From NCBI RefSeq assembly GCF_004346205.1, contig NZ_SMAM01000008.1, positions 55,838 to 119,837 of the forward strand: a stretch of 64,000 nucleotides of DNA. Direction: 5' to 3'. Position 1 is the stretch's first letter; every line of letters begins with the position of its first letter. Of the stretch, positions 1 to 8,847 are shown piece by piece. The position numbers were made by a program, and so were the translations under genes. This DNA is from Bibersteinia trehalosi (GTDB lineage: Bacteria > Pseudomonadota > Gammaproteobacteria > Enterobacterales > Pasteurellaceae). A model generated the notes under the pieces. That model was not told the origin of the DNA. It did no database searches and saw only the letters and a list, made by a program, of their open reading frames with translations.

Positions 1-1757
1 TAAAGGATCAAGTGCTAAATAAAGCACCTTTCTTATTGGGTATTGTTGCTTTTATCGGTTATACCTTACTGAAAAAAGACACCACAACAATTATTAAAGG
101 CACAATTAAAACTATTGTTGGTTTCTTTATTGTGCAAGCAGGTTCAGGTTTCTTAACTAGTAACTTTAAACCTGTAATTGATGGTCTAGCAAAATATCAT
201 CAATTAACTGGGGCAGTTATTGATCCATATACCAGTATGCAATCAACCATTCAAACAATGGGTGAGAATTATGCATGGGTTGGTTATGCTGTTATCGGCG
301 CACTATTACTCAATATTTTATTAGTTGTATTTCGTCGTTTAACGGGTATTCGTACTATTATGCTTACGGGGCATATTATGTTCCAGCAAGCAGGCTTAGT
401 TGCTGTGTTCTATATGATTATCGGCGCCTCTATGTGGGAAACGATTATTTATACTTCTGTGTTAATGGCGCTCTATTGGGGTATCTCATCTAACATTATG
501 TATAAACCAACTCAAGCGGTTACTGGTGGTGCAGGTTTTTCTATTGGCCACCAACAACAAATTGCTTCTTGGATTGCGGTTAAACTCGCGCCGAAACTGG
601 GAGATAGAAAAGACTCTGTGGATCATATGAACTTGCCAAAATGGTTACATATTTTCCACGACAGTATTTCAGCTACAGCGATTGTAATGACAGTTTTCTT
701 CGGTATTATCCTACTGTCTTTCGGCTTAGATAATTTGAAAGAAATGGCTGGAAATACCAACTGGTTCATGTATATCTTAGAGATGGGTTTGAAATTTGCG
801 GTAGCAATTCAAATTATCGTCACAGGTGTGCGTATGTTTGTGGCTGAACTTTCAGAAGCTTTCAAAGGTATTGCAGAACGCTTAATTCCAAATTCAGTCT
901 TGGCGATTGACTGTGCGGCAATCTACGCATTCTCTCCAAATGCCATGGTGTTCGGCTTTATGTGGGGGGCAATTGGTCAGTTTGTGGCAGTTGCAGCCTT
1001 ACTCGGTGTGGGTTCTCCAGTATTAATTATCCCTGGCTTTATTCCAATGTTCTTCTCAAATGCAACTATTGGTGTATTTGCTAACCAATTTGGTGGTTGG
1101 AAAGCTGTGATGAAAATCTGTTTTGTCATGGGTTTAATTGAAGTATTTGGTTCTGCATGGGTTATTCAAATGCTGGCTGAACAGGGTACAACCTTCAATG
1201 GTTGGATGGGTATGGCAGACTGGGCATTATTCTTCCCACCAATTTTACAAGGTATTATTAGTGTTCCTGGTTTCTTCTTCATCATTGTTGCAGCTGCAAT
1301 GGTCTATATGTTCTTTGCATCAAAACAATTACGTGCTGAAGAAGCTGAAGCAGCAGCAAAAGGTTTAACCCTTGAACAGCTAGATGGCTATGGCTTAGAT
1401 GAAGTAAAAGGCGAAGAAGAGCCTGTACAAGCGGTTGTAAATACCGAAAATTCTGCAAATCCAGTACGCATCTTAGCAGTGTGTGGTTCTGGACAAGGCT
1501 CATCTATGATGATGAAAATGAAAATTAAAGGCTACTTAGATAAACGCGGTATTCCAAATATTATGGATTCTTGTGCAGTAACAGATTACAAAGGCAAATT
1601 AAATGAAGTTGATATTATTGTATCAAGCAAACATTTAGCTGGCGAAATTGAAGTTCCTGAAGGTAAAGCCGTACTTGGTGTACAAAATATGTTAAATCCG
1701 AATTCATTCGGTGATGAATTAATCGAATTGATTAACAAACATAATGCTAAAGCGTAA
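1..1757 (+). CDS. ulaA: PTS ascorbate-specific IIC-IIB fusion, UlaA-type (5' partial)
   Basis: Membrane permease that takes up L-ascorbate and phosphorylates it using phosphate from IIA. The reading frame is already open at base 3 (K-D-Q before the GTG at 12), and E. coli UlaA carries about 13 more residues there, so the true start lies left of the window. The visible part has about 11 hydrophobic segments and the family motifs [18 protein letters not shown] and [18 protein letters not shown]. After a Glu/Ala-rich linker (about residues 440-475) comes a IIB domain with the phospho-cysteine motif VCGSGQGSS. In E. coli IIC and IIB are separate proteins; here they are fused. First visible gene of the ula operon. 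Confidence 0.93.
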   Translation, partial: KDQVLNKAPFLLGIVAFIGYTLLKKDTTTIIKGTIKTIVGFFIVQAGSGFLTSNFKPVIDGLAKYHQLTGAVIDPYTSMQSTIQTMGENYAWVGYAVIGALLLNILLVVFRRLTGIRTIMLTGHIMFQQAGLVAVFYMIIGASMWETIIYTSVLMALYWGISSNIMYKPTQAVTGGAGFSIGHQQQIASWIAVKLAPKLGDRKDSVDHMNLPKWLHIFHDSISATAIVMTVFFGIILLSFGLDNLKEMAGNTNWFMYILEMGLKFAVAIQIIVTGVRMFVAELSEAFKGIAERLIPNSVLAIDCAAIYAFSPNAMVFGFMWGAIGQFVAVAALLGVGSPVLIIPGFIPMFFSNATIGVFANQFGGWKAVMKICFVMGLIEVFGSAWVIQMLAEQGTTFNGWMGMADWALFFPPILQGIISVPGFFFIIVAAAMVYMFFASKQLRAEEAEAAAKGLTLEQLDGYGLDEVKGEEEPVQAVVNTENSANPVRILAVCGSGQGSSMMMKMKIKGYLDKRGIPNIMDSCAVTDYKGKLNEVDIIVSSKHLAGEIEVPEGKAVLGVQNMLNPNSFGDELIELINKHNAKA

Positions 1758-1773
1758 TCAGGCGTAATAATAT

Positions 1774-1796
1774 GGGGCGAAATGATTATTCGCCCC
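1774..1796 (+). repeat. intercistronic GC hairpin between ulaA and ulaC
   Basis: GGGGCGAA and TTCGCCCC form an 8-bp perfect stem with a 7-nt loop in the 60-bp gap between ulaA and ulaC. No T-run follows, so it is more likely an mRNA-stabilising or processing hairpin than a terminator. Similar GGGGCG hairpins occur elsewhere in the window. Confidence 0.6.
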
Positions 1797-1817
1797 AACT
1801 ATTCAAAGGAATGTGTG

Positions 1818-2288
1818 ATGAACTTAAAACAATCTCTTATTGAAAATAATTCTATTTTATTAAATCAATCTGCTAAAAATTGGGAAGAGGCAGTAAAGAT
1901 TGGAACAGATTTATTAATAAAAGCAGGCACAATTGAGCCACGCTATTACGATAATATTATTAGCAAGGTAAAAGAGCTTGGACCTTATATTATTCTTGCT
2001 CCAGGATTAGCTATGCCGCATGCTCGTCCAGAAGAAGGTGTTATTAAAACATCATTCGCCTTAGTGACATTAACTGAACCTGTATTTTTTGAGGGGGAAG
2101 AAGAAGGGGTTCGTGTGTTATTAACATTAGCAGGCAGTGATTCTGACCAACATATGCAAGGCTTAATGGAGATTACCCAAGTATTAGATGACCCAGAAAG
2201 CGAGAGTGGGGTAGATTTAGAAAAAATTCTCCGTTGCCAAAGTGCTGAAGATGTCTATGCAGTGATTGATGCAGCGTTATCTGCATAA
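1818..2288 (+). CDS. ulaC: PTS ascorbate-specific IIA component
   Basis: Cytoplasmic phosphocarrier that passes phosphate from HPr to the IIB domain of the ascorbate permease. It has 156 residues, the usual UlaC size. The active-site histidine is visible in LAMPHARPEEGV, typical of the mannitol/fructose-type IIA fold. An in-frame ATG exists 36 bases upstream but it falls inside the intercistronic hairpin; the chosen ATG has AAAGGA about 7 bases before it. It sits 60 bp after ulaA and about 50 bp before ulaD, so the three are probably co-transcribed. Confidence 0.92.
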   Translation: MNLKQSLIENNSILLNQSAKNWEEAVKIGTDLLIKAGTIEPRYYDNIISKVKELGPYIILAPGLAMPHARPEEGVIKTSFALVTLTEPVFFEGEEEGVRVLLTLAGSDSDQHMQGLMEITQVLDDPESESGVDLEKILRCQSAEDVYAVIDAALSA

Positions 2289-2336
2289 CAGAATGGGTGT
2301 GTAATTCCAATTTATATAACGATTAAAGGAGTAAAT

Positions 2337-3011
2337 ATGTCAAAACCAATGTTACAAATCGCTCTAGATTCTCTATCACTTGAAAAAGCGGTAGCAGATG
2401 CCAAACAAGCCGAAGGTGTGGTAGAAATTATTGAAATCGGCACAATTCTGGCTTGTGCGGAAGGGATGAAAGCGGTTTCAACTTTACGTGCACTGCATCC
2501 GAATCATATTTTGGTTTGCGATCTTAAAACCACCGATGGTGGCGCGATCCTTGCCAAAATGGCATTTGAAGCGGGAGCGGATTGGCTTACTGTTTCTGCA
2601 GCGGCGCACCCCGCAACAAAAGCGGCTTGTAAGAAAGTGGCTGATGACTTTAATGCTGCTCACCCAGAGTTAAAAGTACAAAAAGAAATTCAGATTGAAA
2701 TTTACGGTAATTGGACTTTTGAAGATGCTAAAGAATGGGTTGATTTAGGTGTAAAACAAGCGATTTACCACCGTTCTCGTGATGCAGAGCTTGCAGGTAA
2801 AGGCTGGACAGCGGAAGATATTGAGAAAATGAAACGCCTTGAAGAAATCGGCTTAGAACTTTCCATCACTGGTGGCATTGTGCCGGAAGAAATTCACCTC
2901 TTTAAAGAGATCAAAAATGCTAAAGTATTTATCGCTGGACGCGCTTTAGTGGGTGAAAAAGGTAAACAAACAGCCGAAGCCATTCGTGCCGAGATTGAAA
3001 AATATTGGTAA
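2337..3011 (+). CDS. ulaD: 3-keto-L-gulonate-6-phosphate decarboxylase
   Basis: Decarboxylates 3-keto-L-gulonate 6-phosphate to L-xylulose 5-phosphate in ascorbate catabolism. It is a TIM-barrel enzyme of the orotidine-5'-phosphate decarboxylase suprafamily. Visible motifs are CDLKTTDGGAI (the DxKxxD metal/substrate motif), IYHRSRDAE and SITGGIVPEE near the phosphate-binding end. At 224 residues it is close to E. coli UlaD (216). The ribosome-binding site AAAGGAG lies just upstream, and an intrinsic terminator follows, so it is the last gene of the visible ula operon. The downstream isomerase and epimerase genes of E. coli (ulaE, ulaF) are not here and may lie upstream of the window. Confidence 0.94.
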   Translation: MSKPMLQIALDSLSLEKAVADAKQAEGVVEIIEIGTILACAEGMKAVSTLRALHPNHILVCDLKTTDGGAILAKMAFEAGADWLTVSAAAHPATKAACKKVADDFNAAHPELKVQKEIQIEIYGNWTFEDAKEWVDLGVKQAIYHRSRDAELAGKGWTAEDIEKMKRLEEIGLELSITGGIVPEEIHLFKEIKNAKVFIAGRALVGEKGKQTAEAIRAEIEKYW

Positions 3012-3033
3012 TCTATTAATAAATTTAAAGTTA

Positions 3034-3060
3034 AGCCAGCCTCTGAGGTTGGCTTTTTTA
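3034..3060 (+). terminator. intrinsic terminator of the ula operon
   Basis: AGCCAGCC pairs with GGTTGGCT (one G-U pair) around a 5-nt loop, followed by six T. It ends the ulaA-ulaC-ulaD transcript. The 314-bp gap from here to the mannose-type PTS also holds an uptake sequence near 3127 and the CRP, promoter and operator elements listed next. Confidence 0.85.
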
Positions 3061-3157
3061 TTGCCTATTGAGCGCGCCGCTATTAGATACTTTTTCACAC
3101 TTGGCTAAATAGCCGGATGAAATATAACAAGCGGTCGTTTTAGCCTAAAAATGTGCA

Positions 3158-3179
3158 AAATGTGATCTATATCTAAAAA
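3158..3179 (+). promoter_or_regulatory. candidate CRP site upstream of the mannose-family PTS
   Basis: The 22-bp stretch agrees with the CRP consensus at 16 positions, including the whole left half (AAATGTGATCTA). Its centre lies about 70 bp before the predicted start of transcription, the spacing of class I CRP activation. Confidence 0.6.
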
Positions 3180-3203
3180 GCATTATTTTGCTAATTTCTT
3201 CAT

Positions 3204-3252
3204 TTGACAAAATAATTAGCAAAAATTAGATTGAGAACGTTACCGCAAACGA
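3204..3252 (+). promoter_or_regulatory. promoter and GntR/LacI-like operator for the mannose-family PTS
   Basis: A perfect -35 TTGACA (3204-3209) is followed after 16 bp by a weak -10 (TTAGAT, 3226-3231). Directly after it lies ACGTTACCGCAAACGA (3237-3252), matching 11 of 16 positions of a GntR-type operator, ATGTTACCGATAACAT, in its left half. An operator overlapping the transcription start suggests repression by a LacI/GntR-family protein not encoded in this window. Confidence 0.5.
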
Positions 3253-3324
3253 TTTCTTTTTGCGAGTAATTGGTGAAACAGATTTTGTTTCGGAATATAG
3301 CAATGCGCAGAGAGGTGATTACAA

Positions 3325-4284
3325 ATGGTAAATTTGATCATCGCCACTCACGGAAAATTCTCCGCCGAGTTGGTTAATTCGGCACAAATGGTTTATGGCG
3401 ACATAGATAATTTGCACGTTGTGACTTTTGTGCCAGGAGAGGGGCAGGATACCCTTGTTGAGAAATGTCAAGCAATTATTGCGACTTTAGCGCAAGATGC
3501 TCAGGTATTATTTTTAGTCGATCTATTTGGTGGCAGTCCGTATAACGCCGCTGCTCGAATAGTTGCGATGCGTCCGCAAGATGATATTGTGACAGGCGTA
3601 AATTTGCCAATGTTACTGGAAGTGATGGACGCATCTGCTGATGAGAAGAGCGCTTCTGCCTTGGCTGCGTTGGCAAAAGAAGTAGGGCAACAGAGTGTAA
3701 AAACTTTTCATCACCAAGCAGCTATAGCAGATGAACAAATAGCTGAAAGGCCTCTGCTTGCAGAACCAGAAACATATGATCCTGAAGGTAGAATGACGAT
3801 TTCCTTAATGCGGATTGATGATCGTTTAATCCATGGACAAGTTGCGACGTCTTGGGCAAAAGCCGTGAAATGTGAAGCTATTTTTGCGGTGAGTGATGAA
3901 GTTGCCCAAGATGAACTGCGTAAAAATCTCCTCCTCCAAATTGCCCCAGAGCACCTTAAAGCCTACGTTATCCCCGTCGAAAAAGCGATTAAAGTTTATC
4001 ACAATCCTAAATATGCTAGCCGCCATGTATTATGGCTTGTAACTAAACCTGCTGACATTGTGCGTCTTATTGAAGGAGGGGTGAAAATTGATAAAGTGAA
4101 TGTTGGTGGTATGACCTATAAAGACGGTAATAAACAGTTATCTGATGCCGTCACGGTGGGTAAAGAGGATGTTGCAGCATTTAAGAAATTGCTTGAATTA
4201 GGCATTGAGCTTTCACTACAAAAAGTAGCAAGCAACCCAAAAGTTGAGCTAACGCAGAAAAAACTTGATGAAATTCACTTTTAA
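3325..4284 (+). CDS. manX: PTS mannose-family IIAB component (ManX-like)
   Basis: Cytoplasmic two-domain phosphocarrier of a mannose-family PTS. The IIA domain (about residues 1-130) has the phospho-histidine in IIATHGKFS and the signature VLFLVDLFGGSPYNAAARI. After a linker, the IIB domain (about 155-319) carries RIDDRLIHGQVATSW with the second phospho-histidine. Length 319 is close to E. coli ManX (323) and the architecture is the same. The start has GAGGTG at a good distance. It begins a compact operon with IIC, IID and a small membrane protein. Sugar specificity cannot be read from sequence; the neighbouring gnt genes and shared operator type leave open a sugar acid or related substrate. 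Confidence 0.92.
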   Translation: MVNLIIATHGKFSAELVNSAQMVYGDIDNLHVVTFVPGEGQDTLVEKCQAIIATLAQDAQVLFLVDLFGGSPYNAAARIVAMRPQDDIVTGVNLPMLLEVMDASADEKSASALAALAKEVGQQSVKTFHHQAAIADEQIAERPLLAEPETYDPEGRMTISLMRIDDRLIHGQVATSWAKAVKCEAIFAVSDEVAQDELRKNLLLQIAPEHLKAYVIPVEKAIKVYHNPKYASRHVLWLVTKPADIVRLIEGGVKIDKVNVGGMTYKDGNKQLSDAVTVGKEDVAAFKKLLELGIELSLQKVASNPKVELTQKKLDEIHF

Positions 4285-4298
4285 ATAGGAAATGAATT

Positions 4299-5093
4299 AT
4301 GACTACGATGGAAATTATTCTCGTCACATTGGTGGCAGCAGTCTGTGGTATGGGCAGCGTATTAGATGAACGTCAAACACACCGACCTTTAATTGCTTGT
4401 ACCTTAGTTGGTTGGGTATTAGGTGACTTACAAACAGGTGTGATTGTAGGTGGTACATTAGAAATGCTCGCACTAGGTTGGATGAATGTTGGTGCTGCCA
4501 TGGCACCAGATGCGGCATTGGCTTCCGTTATCGCGGCAATTTTGGTGATTAAGGGCGGGCAAGATAAAGGTACAGCGATTGCTATCGCGATTCCAGTTGC
4601 CGCAGCAGGGCAAGTATTAACAATTTTTGTGCGTACTTTAACGATTTTCTTGCAACATAAAGCAGATAAATTTGCAGAACAGGCAAATTTCCGAGGTATT
4701 GAACTTTGCCACTTTACGGGCTTGGCATTACAAGCATTGCGGGTAGCAATTCCAACCTTCTTTGTTGCTTTAGTGGCAGGTACAGACAGTGTCACAGAAG
4801 CCCTAAATGCGATTCCTGAAGTTGTTACGCGTGGCTTGCAAATTGCTGGTGGCTTTATCGTGGTTGTTGGTTATGCCATGGTAATTAATATGATGCGTGC
4901 AGAAGCGCTTATGCCGTTCTTCTTTATCGGCTTTGTGGTTGCCTCATTCTCTAATTATAACTTGGTGGGATTAGGTTTCTTGGGCGCGTGCTTAGCAATG
5001 ATCTATATCCAATTAAATCCACGTTTCAATGCGACTACTCAAGCCCCTGTTCAACGTAAGAAATTAGCAGAGAATGAGTTAGAAGGCCTATAA
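4299..5093 (+). CDS. manY: PTS mannose-family IIC component (ManY-like)
   Basis: Integral membrane subunit forming the sugar channel together with IID. It has 264 residues in several hydrophobic segments, with the family stretch GCGMGS-like VCGMGSVLDERQ near the N-terminus and GGTLEMLALGWMNVGAAMAPDAA (roughly residues 50-72), a hallmark of IIC proteins. It lies 14 bp after the IIAB gene and 12 bp before the IID gene. E. coli ManY is 266 residues. Confidence 0.92.
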   Translation: MTTMEIILVTLVAAVCGMGSVLDERQTHRPLIACTLVGWVLGDLQTGVIVGGTLEMLALGWMNVGAAMAPDAALASVIAAILVIKGGQDKGTAIAIAIPVAAAGQVLTIFVRTLTIFLQHKADKFAEQANFRGIELCHFTGLALQALRVAIPTFFVALVAGTDSVTEALNAIPEVVTRGLQIAGGFIVVVGYAMVINMMRAEALMPFFFIGFVVASFSNYNLVGLGFLGACLAMIYIQLNPRFNATTQAPVQRKKLAENELEGL

Positions 5094-5105
5094 GGAGAAC
5101 AGATT

Positions 5106-5933
5106 ATGTCAGAGAAAAAACAACTTACCGCAGCTGATATTCGTGCCACCTATTGGCGCTCAACCTTTTTACTTGGTTCGTTTAACTTTGAACGTATGCA
5201 ATCAATGGGATTTTGTGTTTCCATGATTCCTGCGATTAAACGCTTATATTCCAGTAAGGAAGATCAAGCAGCGGCATTAAAACGCCATTTAGAGTTTTTT
5301 AACACCCAGCCTTGGGTTGGCTCAGCCATCATGGGGGTGACCGCAGCAATGGAACAAGAGCGAGCAAATGGTGCAGATATTGATGATGCTGCAATCAACG
5401 GGGTCAAAGTCGGGTTAATGGGACCATTGGCTGGCGTGGGCGATCCTATTTTCTGGGGAACATTACGCCCGGTGTTGGCTGCGCTTGGTGCAGGGCTAGC
5501 AATTAGTGGCAGCTTGCTCGGGCCATTACTCTTCTTCATCGGTATTAATCTTTGCCGCGCTTTAACGCGTTGGTATGGCTTTAAATATGGCTATCAGAAA
5601 GGCACAGAAATTGTGAGCGACATGGGCGGGGGACGCCTACAAAAATTAACACAAGGAGCCTCTATTCTTGGCTTGTTTGTTATGGGCTCACTGGTTTCAA
5701 AATGGACGAGTATTAATATTCCGCTAGAGCTTTCTCGTTACACTAATGCAGTGGGGGAAGAGGTTGTTACTACGGTGCAAAGCGTGCTCAATGATCTGCT
5801 TCCAGGGTTAGCAGCGCTGTTGCTGACTTTCTTATGTATGTGGCTATTACGCAAAAAAGTGAATGCGATGTATATTATCTTTGCTCTATTTGGGGTGGGT
5901 ATTCTCGGTTATCATTTTGGGGTATTAGCCTAA
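5106..5933 (+). CDS. manZ: PTS mannose-family IID component (ManZ-like)
   Basis: Partner membrane subunit of the IIC protein; IIC-IID complexes move the sugar. Its N-terminal cytoplasmic half includes RSTFLLGSFNFERMQSMGF and FFNTQPWVGSAIMGVTAAME; the later MGPLAGVGDPIFWGT is a IID signature. The C-terminus is hydrophobic with at least one clear membrane span. It has 275 residues and a good ribosome-binding site (AAGGAG). Confidence 0.92.
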   Translation: MSEKKQLTAADIRATYWRSTFLLGSFNFERMQSMGFCVSMIPAIKRLYSSKEDQAAALKRHLEFFNTQPWVGSAIMGVTAAMEQERANGADIDDAAINGVKVGLMGPLAGVGDPIFWGTLRPVLAALGAGLAISGSLLGPLLFFIGINLCRALTRWYGFKYGYQKGTEIVSDMGGGRLQKLTQGASILGLFVMGSLVSKWTSINIPLELSRYTNAVGEEVVTTVQSVLNDLLPGLAALLLTFLCMWLLRKKVNAMYIIFALFGVGILGYHFGVLA

Positions 5934-5942
5934 AAGCAATTT

Positions 5943-5963
5943 AAGGCGCGCAAAGCGCGCCTT
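5943..5963 (+). repeat. GC-rich hairpin after manZ
   Basis: AAGGCGCGC and GCGCGCCTT form a perfect 9-bp stem with an AAA loop, directly after the manZ stop codon and before an uptake sequence. The following T-run (GGTTAATTTTT) is imperfect, so it may attenuate rather than fully end transcription into the next small gene. Confidence 0.6.
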
Positions 5964-5995
5964 ACAAGCGGTTAATTTTTAGGAATTTTTTGCAA

Positions 5996-6370
5996 ATGGA
6001 TCTAAAACCTATCTTAAAAGCACCGCCAGAACAGCGTTATATAAAAAATAGTTCAATGCTAGTGACAGGCTTATTTATTATTGCAGGCGTGCTTTATTAT
6101 CCCACGCAGGGTTATGGCGCTGTGATTGCATTAGCTCTAGCACTCTTTGTTTTGCTGGGACAGAAATTGCTCATTGCTCAAACTAAACGTTATTTTGCAG
6201 AAATGTATGCAGCCAAACAGCAATTTGAACAGAGCGGAAACCCAGATTATTTAGAATTTATTCGCCTACGTGGCACACAAATGTTGTCGGATAACAAAGT
6301 GCTTGCAGATTCGGCAAAAACAGAAATTCAAACTCTGCTTGCTTTCGTTCACAAGCATAAAGGGGCGTAA
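5996..6370 (+). CDS. small membrane protein of unknown function after the mannose-family PTS
   Basis: A 124-residue protein I do not recognise. Residues about 20-60 hold two closely spaced hydrophobic spans (MLVTGLFIIAGVLYYP and AVIALALALFVLLG); the rest is soluble, with a helical, charged C-terminus. The ATG at 5996 is preferred over the TTG two codons upstream; AGGA lies upstream. It follows manZ by 60 bp and ends in a terminator, so it is probably the last gene of the PTS operon. Mannose-family operons elsewhere carry accessory genes (manO/DUF956, yobD) at this spot, but the sequence does not obviously match them. Confidence 0.7.
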   Translation: MDLKPILKAPPEQRYIKNSSMLVTGLFIIAGVLYYPTQGYGAVIALALALFVLLGQKLLIAQTKRYFAEMYAAKQQFEQSGNPDYLEFIRLRGTQMLSDNKVLADSAKTEIQTLLAFVHKHKGA

Positions 6371-6387
6371 CGAACGCCCCTATTTTT
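6361..6387 (+). terminator. terminator of the mannose-family PTS operon
   Basis: AGGGGCGT and ACGCCCCT form an 8-bp stem around a 5-nt loop, followed by TATTTTT. The hairpin overlaps the last codons of the small membrane protein gene and lies next to the stop of the convergent HAD gene. Confidence 0.8.
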
Positions 6388-7174
6388 AGAGGAATAGCTC
6401 ATCAAGTATGACTGCTAATCCATCATGATTATTATCTAAAGTGACGCGCTCTACAGCCTGTTTAATTTGCTCTGGGGCATTGCCCATTGCTACACCTAAG
6501 CCTGCATATTCCAGCATATCCAAATCATTAAAATTATCGCCAAATGCAATGATATTTTCTTGCTTAATGCCCAATTTCTGTTGCATGAACTGTAATGCAT
6601 TTGCTTTGCTAGCATTAGGATGCATAATTTCTAGATATTCGTTTTTCGAGCGGTGAATGGCGAGATGTGGAAATAATGCTTTCAGAACTTTTTCAGTCAC
6701 TAAAATCAACTTTGCATCAGCAATAACCAAAATTTTATGCACATGAGTTAAATATTTTGGCTTTAAACTGGCCCGGAGGTGGGTAATCTCACCTTCTTGT
6801 ACTGTCCATTTGTTCTCTGGGTTAGGGCAAAACCAGTCTAATCCGGAATAGTAATTAAGTGACAGATCTGGCACCTGTTCAAGAATGTGCGATACTTTCT
6901 CAAAGTCGGCTTGTGCAAGTTCAATACTATACAGCGGTTGTAAATCAGCATCTAAAATAAGCGCACCACCATAACAAATCATGGGGCAGTGTGCGTTTAG
7001 TTGCTGATAAAAAGGTGTCATTGCCAGTGGAGGACGGGCAGAAGCCAGAATAAATGGAATACCTTGTCTGAGTACGCGTTGGATAGATTTGGCAGTTTGT
7101 GGCGAGATTTGGTGCTGGCTATTGAGTAGCGTACCATCAATATCGCTGAAAATGGCTTTATATTGTTGAGACAT
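6386..7174 (-). CDS. Cof-type HAD-superfamily sugar phosphatase
   Basis: Soluble HAD hydrolase of the Cof/YidA class, which usually dephosphorylates sugar phosphates. Motif I is SDIDGTLLNS (nucleophile Asp and acid/base Asp), motif II ILASARPP, and motifs III/IV are the Lys in KANAL and GDNFNDLDMLEYAGLGVAMGNA. The C2-type cap sits between motifs II and III. At 262 residues it is normal for the group. The substrate is unknown. It lies convergent to the PTS operon and next to gntP, so a role in sugar-phosphate control is plausible. Confidence 0.88.
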   Translation of the reverse strand: MSQQYKAIFSDIDGTLLNSQHQISPQTAKSIQRVLRQGIPFILASARPPLAMTPFYQQLNAHCPMICYGGALILDADLQPLYSIELAQADFEKVSHILEQVPDLSLNYYSGLDWFCPNPENKWTVQEGEITHLRASLKPKYLTHVHKILVIADAKLILVTEKVLKALFPHLAIHRSKNEYLEIMHPNASKANALQFMQQKLGIKQENIIAFGDNFNDLDMLEYAGLGVAMGNAPEQIKQAVERVTLDNNHDGLAVILDELFL

Positions 7175-7307
7175 CTTTTTCTCCTATGTTGTGCTGCTTG
7201 CCGTAGTGTAGCGCTTTTTTAAGCACAATAAATCGAGCCATGTCAAAAAACAAGCGGTGTTTTTTGCAACATTTTCAGCAAATTACACCGCTTGTTAGGT
7301 TGTTATT

Positions 7308-8657
7308 TTATAGCAAGATACTACCAATCAACGCAATTATAAAGCCTGTTACACCAATAGAAGTTTCGAGTAACGTCCATGTCTTCAGCGTAGTTTTTTC
7401 GTCCATTTCTAAGAAACGACTCATCAGCCAGAAACCAGAATCATTGACGTGAGAAAGCACGGTTGAGCCAGAAGCTATCGCAATCACAATAAAGCAAAGA
7501 TCGAACTGACTTAAATCGGTAGCAGAAGTCACCATTGGCGCAACAAGGGCTGATGCGGTAGTGAGCGCTACAGTTGCAGAACCTTGTGCGACACGGAACA
7601 CCATCGCAATAAAGAATGCAGCTACGACAATCGGCATGCCGGTATCGGCAACCATTTCAGATAGTACATCACCAATGCCACTTGCGCGTAATACACCGCC
7701 GAACATTCCTCCTGCACCAGTGACTAGCACAATAGAACAAATCGGGCCAAGAGCGTTATTACAGATTTTTTCAATTTGCTCAAGGCTGCGATTATCCCGC
7801 AACAACATAATTGCCACGATTAAGGTAATTAGCAACGCAACTGGCGTTTTACCAATTAGCCGTAATGCTTCTACCCAAGTTTGTGAGCCATCAATAACTT
7901 TTGCGACCGATAGAGTATTTAAACCAGTGTCGAATAAAATAAGCATAATGGGTAGAACTAACACGCTCATCACTTTGGCAAAACTAGGTGGATTTTGTAC
8001 CGCTAGCTCGCTGACTGGTTGAGCATTTAAAAAGGTTTTTGGCAGATCAACATGAACACGTTTACTAATAAATTCGCTGAAAAGATAAGTGCCAATGTAC
8101 CAAGTCGGAATTGCGCAGGCTAAACCAACAATCACTAATAAGCCCATATTCACACCTAAAAGATCACCTGATGCAACAGGACCTGGGTGTGGGGGAAGGA
8201 AGGCGTGCATTACGGCAAATGCGCCAGCAGATGGGAAAGCATAGCGTAGCACGGAGCCGCCAAACTGTTTTGCCACACTAAAAATAATAGGAAGCATCAC
8301 GACCAGACCCGCATCAAAGAAAATCGGAAAACCGAATAAAAGAGAGGCAACACCTAAGGCAAATGGTGCACGCTCTTTGCCGAATTTGTTGATTAGGGTG
8401 TCTGCCAGCACTTTAGCCCCACCGGTAATTTCTAATAAACGCCCGATCATTGCACCGAGACCTACAAGTAACGCTACGGAAGCAAGTGTGCCGCCAAAGC
8501 CATTTAGTAAGGTTGGCAGAATTTTATCAATAGGAATCCCCGCTGCCAGTGCAGTGAGTAAGCTCACCAAAATCAATGCAACAAAGGCATGGACTTTGAA
8601 TTTCATAATTAGTACCAACAGTAAGATGATGGCAGCAAACATCACGAAAAGTAACAT
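7308..8657 (-). CDS. gntP: gluconate permease, GntP family
   Basis: Inner-membrane gluconate:H+ symporter or a close relative. It has 449 residues with about 12-14 hydrophobic segments. The family stretches GFGGTLASVALLVGLGAMIGRLLE (roughly residues 50-75), FGFPIFFDAGLVVMLPI and HAFLPPHPGPVA are visible. An upstream in-frame ATG would overlap the GntR operator; the chosen start has AAGGAG seven bases before it. It is divergent from gntK, with a 190-bp control region holding two operators and a CRP site. Related permeases also carry idonate or other sugar acids; the adjacent gntK favours gluconate. Confidence 0.92.
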   Translation of the reverse strand: MLLFVMFAAIILLLVLIMKFKVHAFVALILVSLLTALAAGIPIDKILPTLLNGFGGTLASVALLVGLGAMIGRLLEITGGAKVLADTLINKFGKERAPFALGVASLLFGFPIFFDAGLVVMLPIIFSVAKQFGGSVLRYAFPSAGAFAVMHAFLPPHPGPVASGDLLGVNMGLLVIVGLACAIPTWYIGTYLFSEFISKRVHVDLPKTFLNAQPVSELAVQNPPSFAKVMSVLVLPIMLILFDTGLNTLSVAKVIDGSQTWVEALRLIGKTPVALLITLIVAIMLLRDNRSLEQIEKICNNALGPICSIVLVTGAGGMFGGVLRASGIGDVLSEMVADTGMPIVVAAFFIAMVFRVAQGSATVALTTASALVAPMVTSATDLSQFDLCFIVIAIASGSTVLSHVNDSGFWLMSRFLEMDEKTTLKTWTLLETSIGVTGFIIALIGSILL

Positions 8658-8677
8658 AATGATCTCCTTGTGAATAA

Positions 8678-8693
8678 ATGTTATCGGTAACAT
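8678..8693 (-). promoter_or_regulatory. GntR-type operator upstream of gntP
   Basis: ATGTTATCGGTAACAT is a near-perfect palindrome (ATGTTA / TAACAT) and matches the known enterobacterial GntR/IdnR operator shape. It lies 20 bp before the gntP start codon, where a bound repressor would block transcription. Confidence 0.8.
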
Positions 8694-8740
8694 AGCTAAA
8701 AATGCGCACAGAGTAAACGATTGCTTGATTTTTATTTCAA

Positions 8741-8762
8741 ATTTGTGATCTGGTTCAAATTT
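8741..8762. promoter_or_regulatory. candidate CRP site in the gntP-gntK intergenic region
   Basis: This 22-bp stretch matches the CRP consensus at 17 positions; the core is TTGTGATCTGGTTCAAA. It lies between the two divergent gnt genes and could activate either or both. Confidence 0.6.
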
Positions 8763-8816
8763 TATTTAAATGCTAGGTGATTTTTGAGGATAACCTGTTA
8801 AATTTGCTAACAAATG

Positions 8817-8832
8817 ACGTTATCGGTAACAA
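8817..8832 (+). promoter_or_regulatory. GntR-type operator upstream of gntK
   Basis: ACGTTATCGGTAACAA matches the gntP-side operator at 14 of 16 positions. It ends 15 bp before the gntK start codon. Confidence 0.75.
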
Positions 8833-8847
8833 TTTGAGGGCAATATC

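Noticed and set aside
4373..4795. Long open frame on the minus strand opposite the IIC gene (140 codons)
   Set aside because: It mirrors a strongly supported PTS gene, has no ribosome-binding site and no family likeness.
7561..8022. Plus-strand open frame opposite gntP
   Set aside because: Shadow of the permease gene; low-complexity Thr/Ser/Ile translation.
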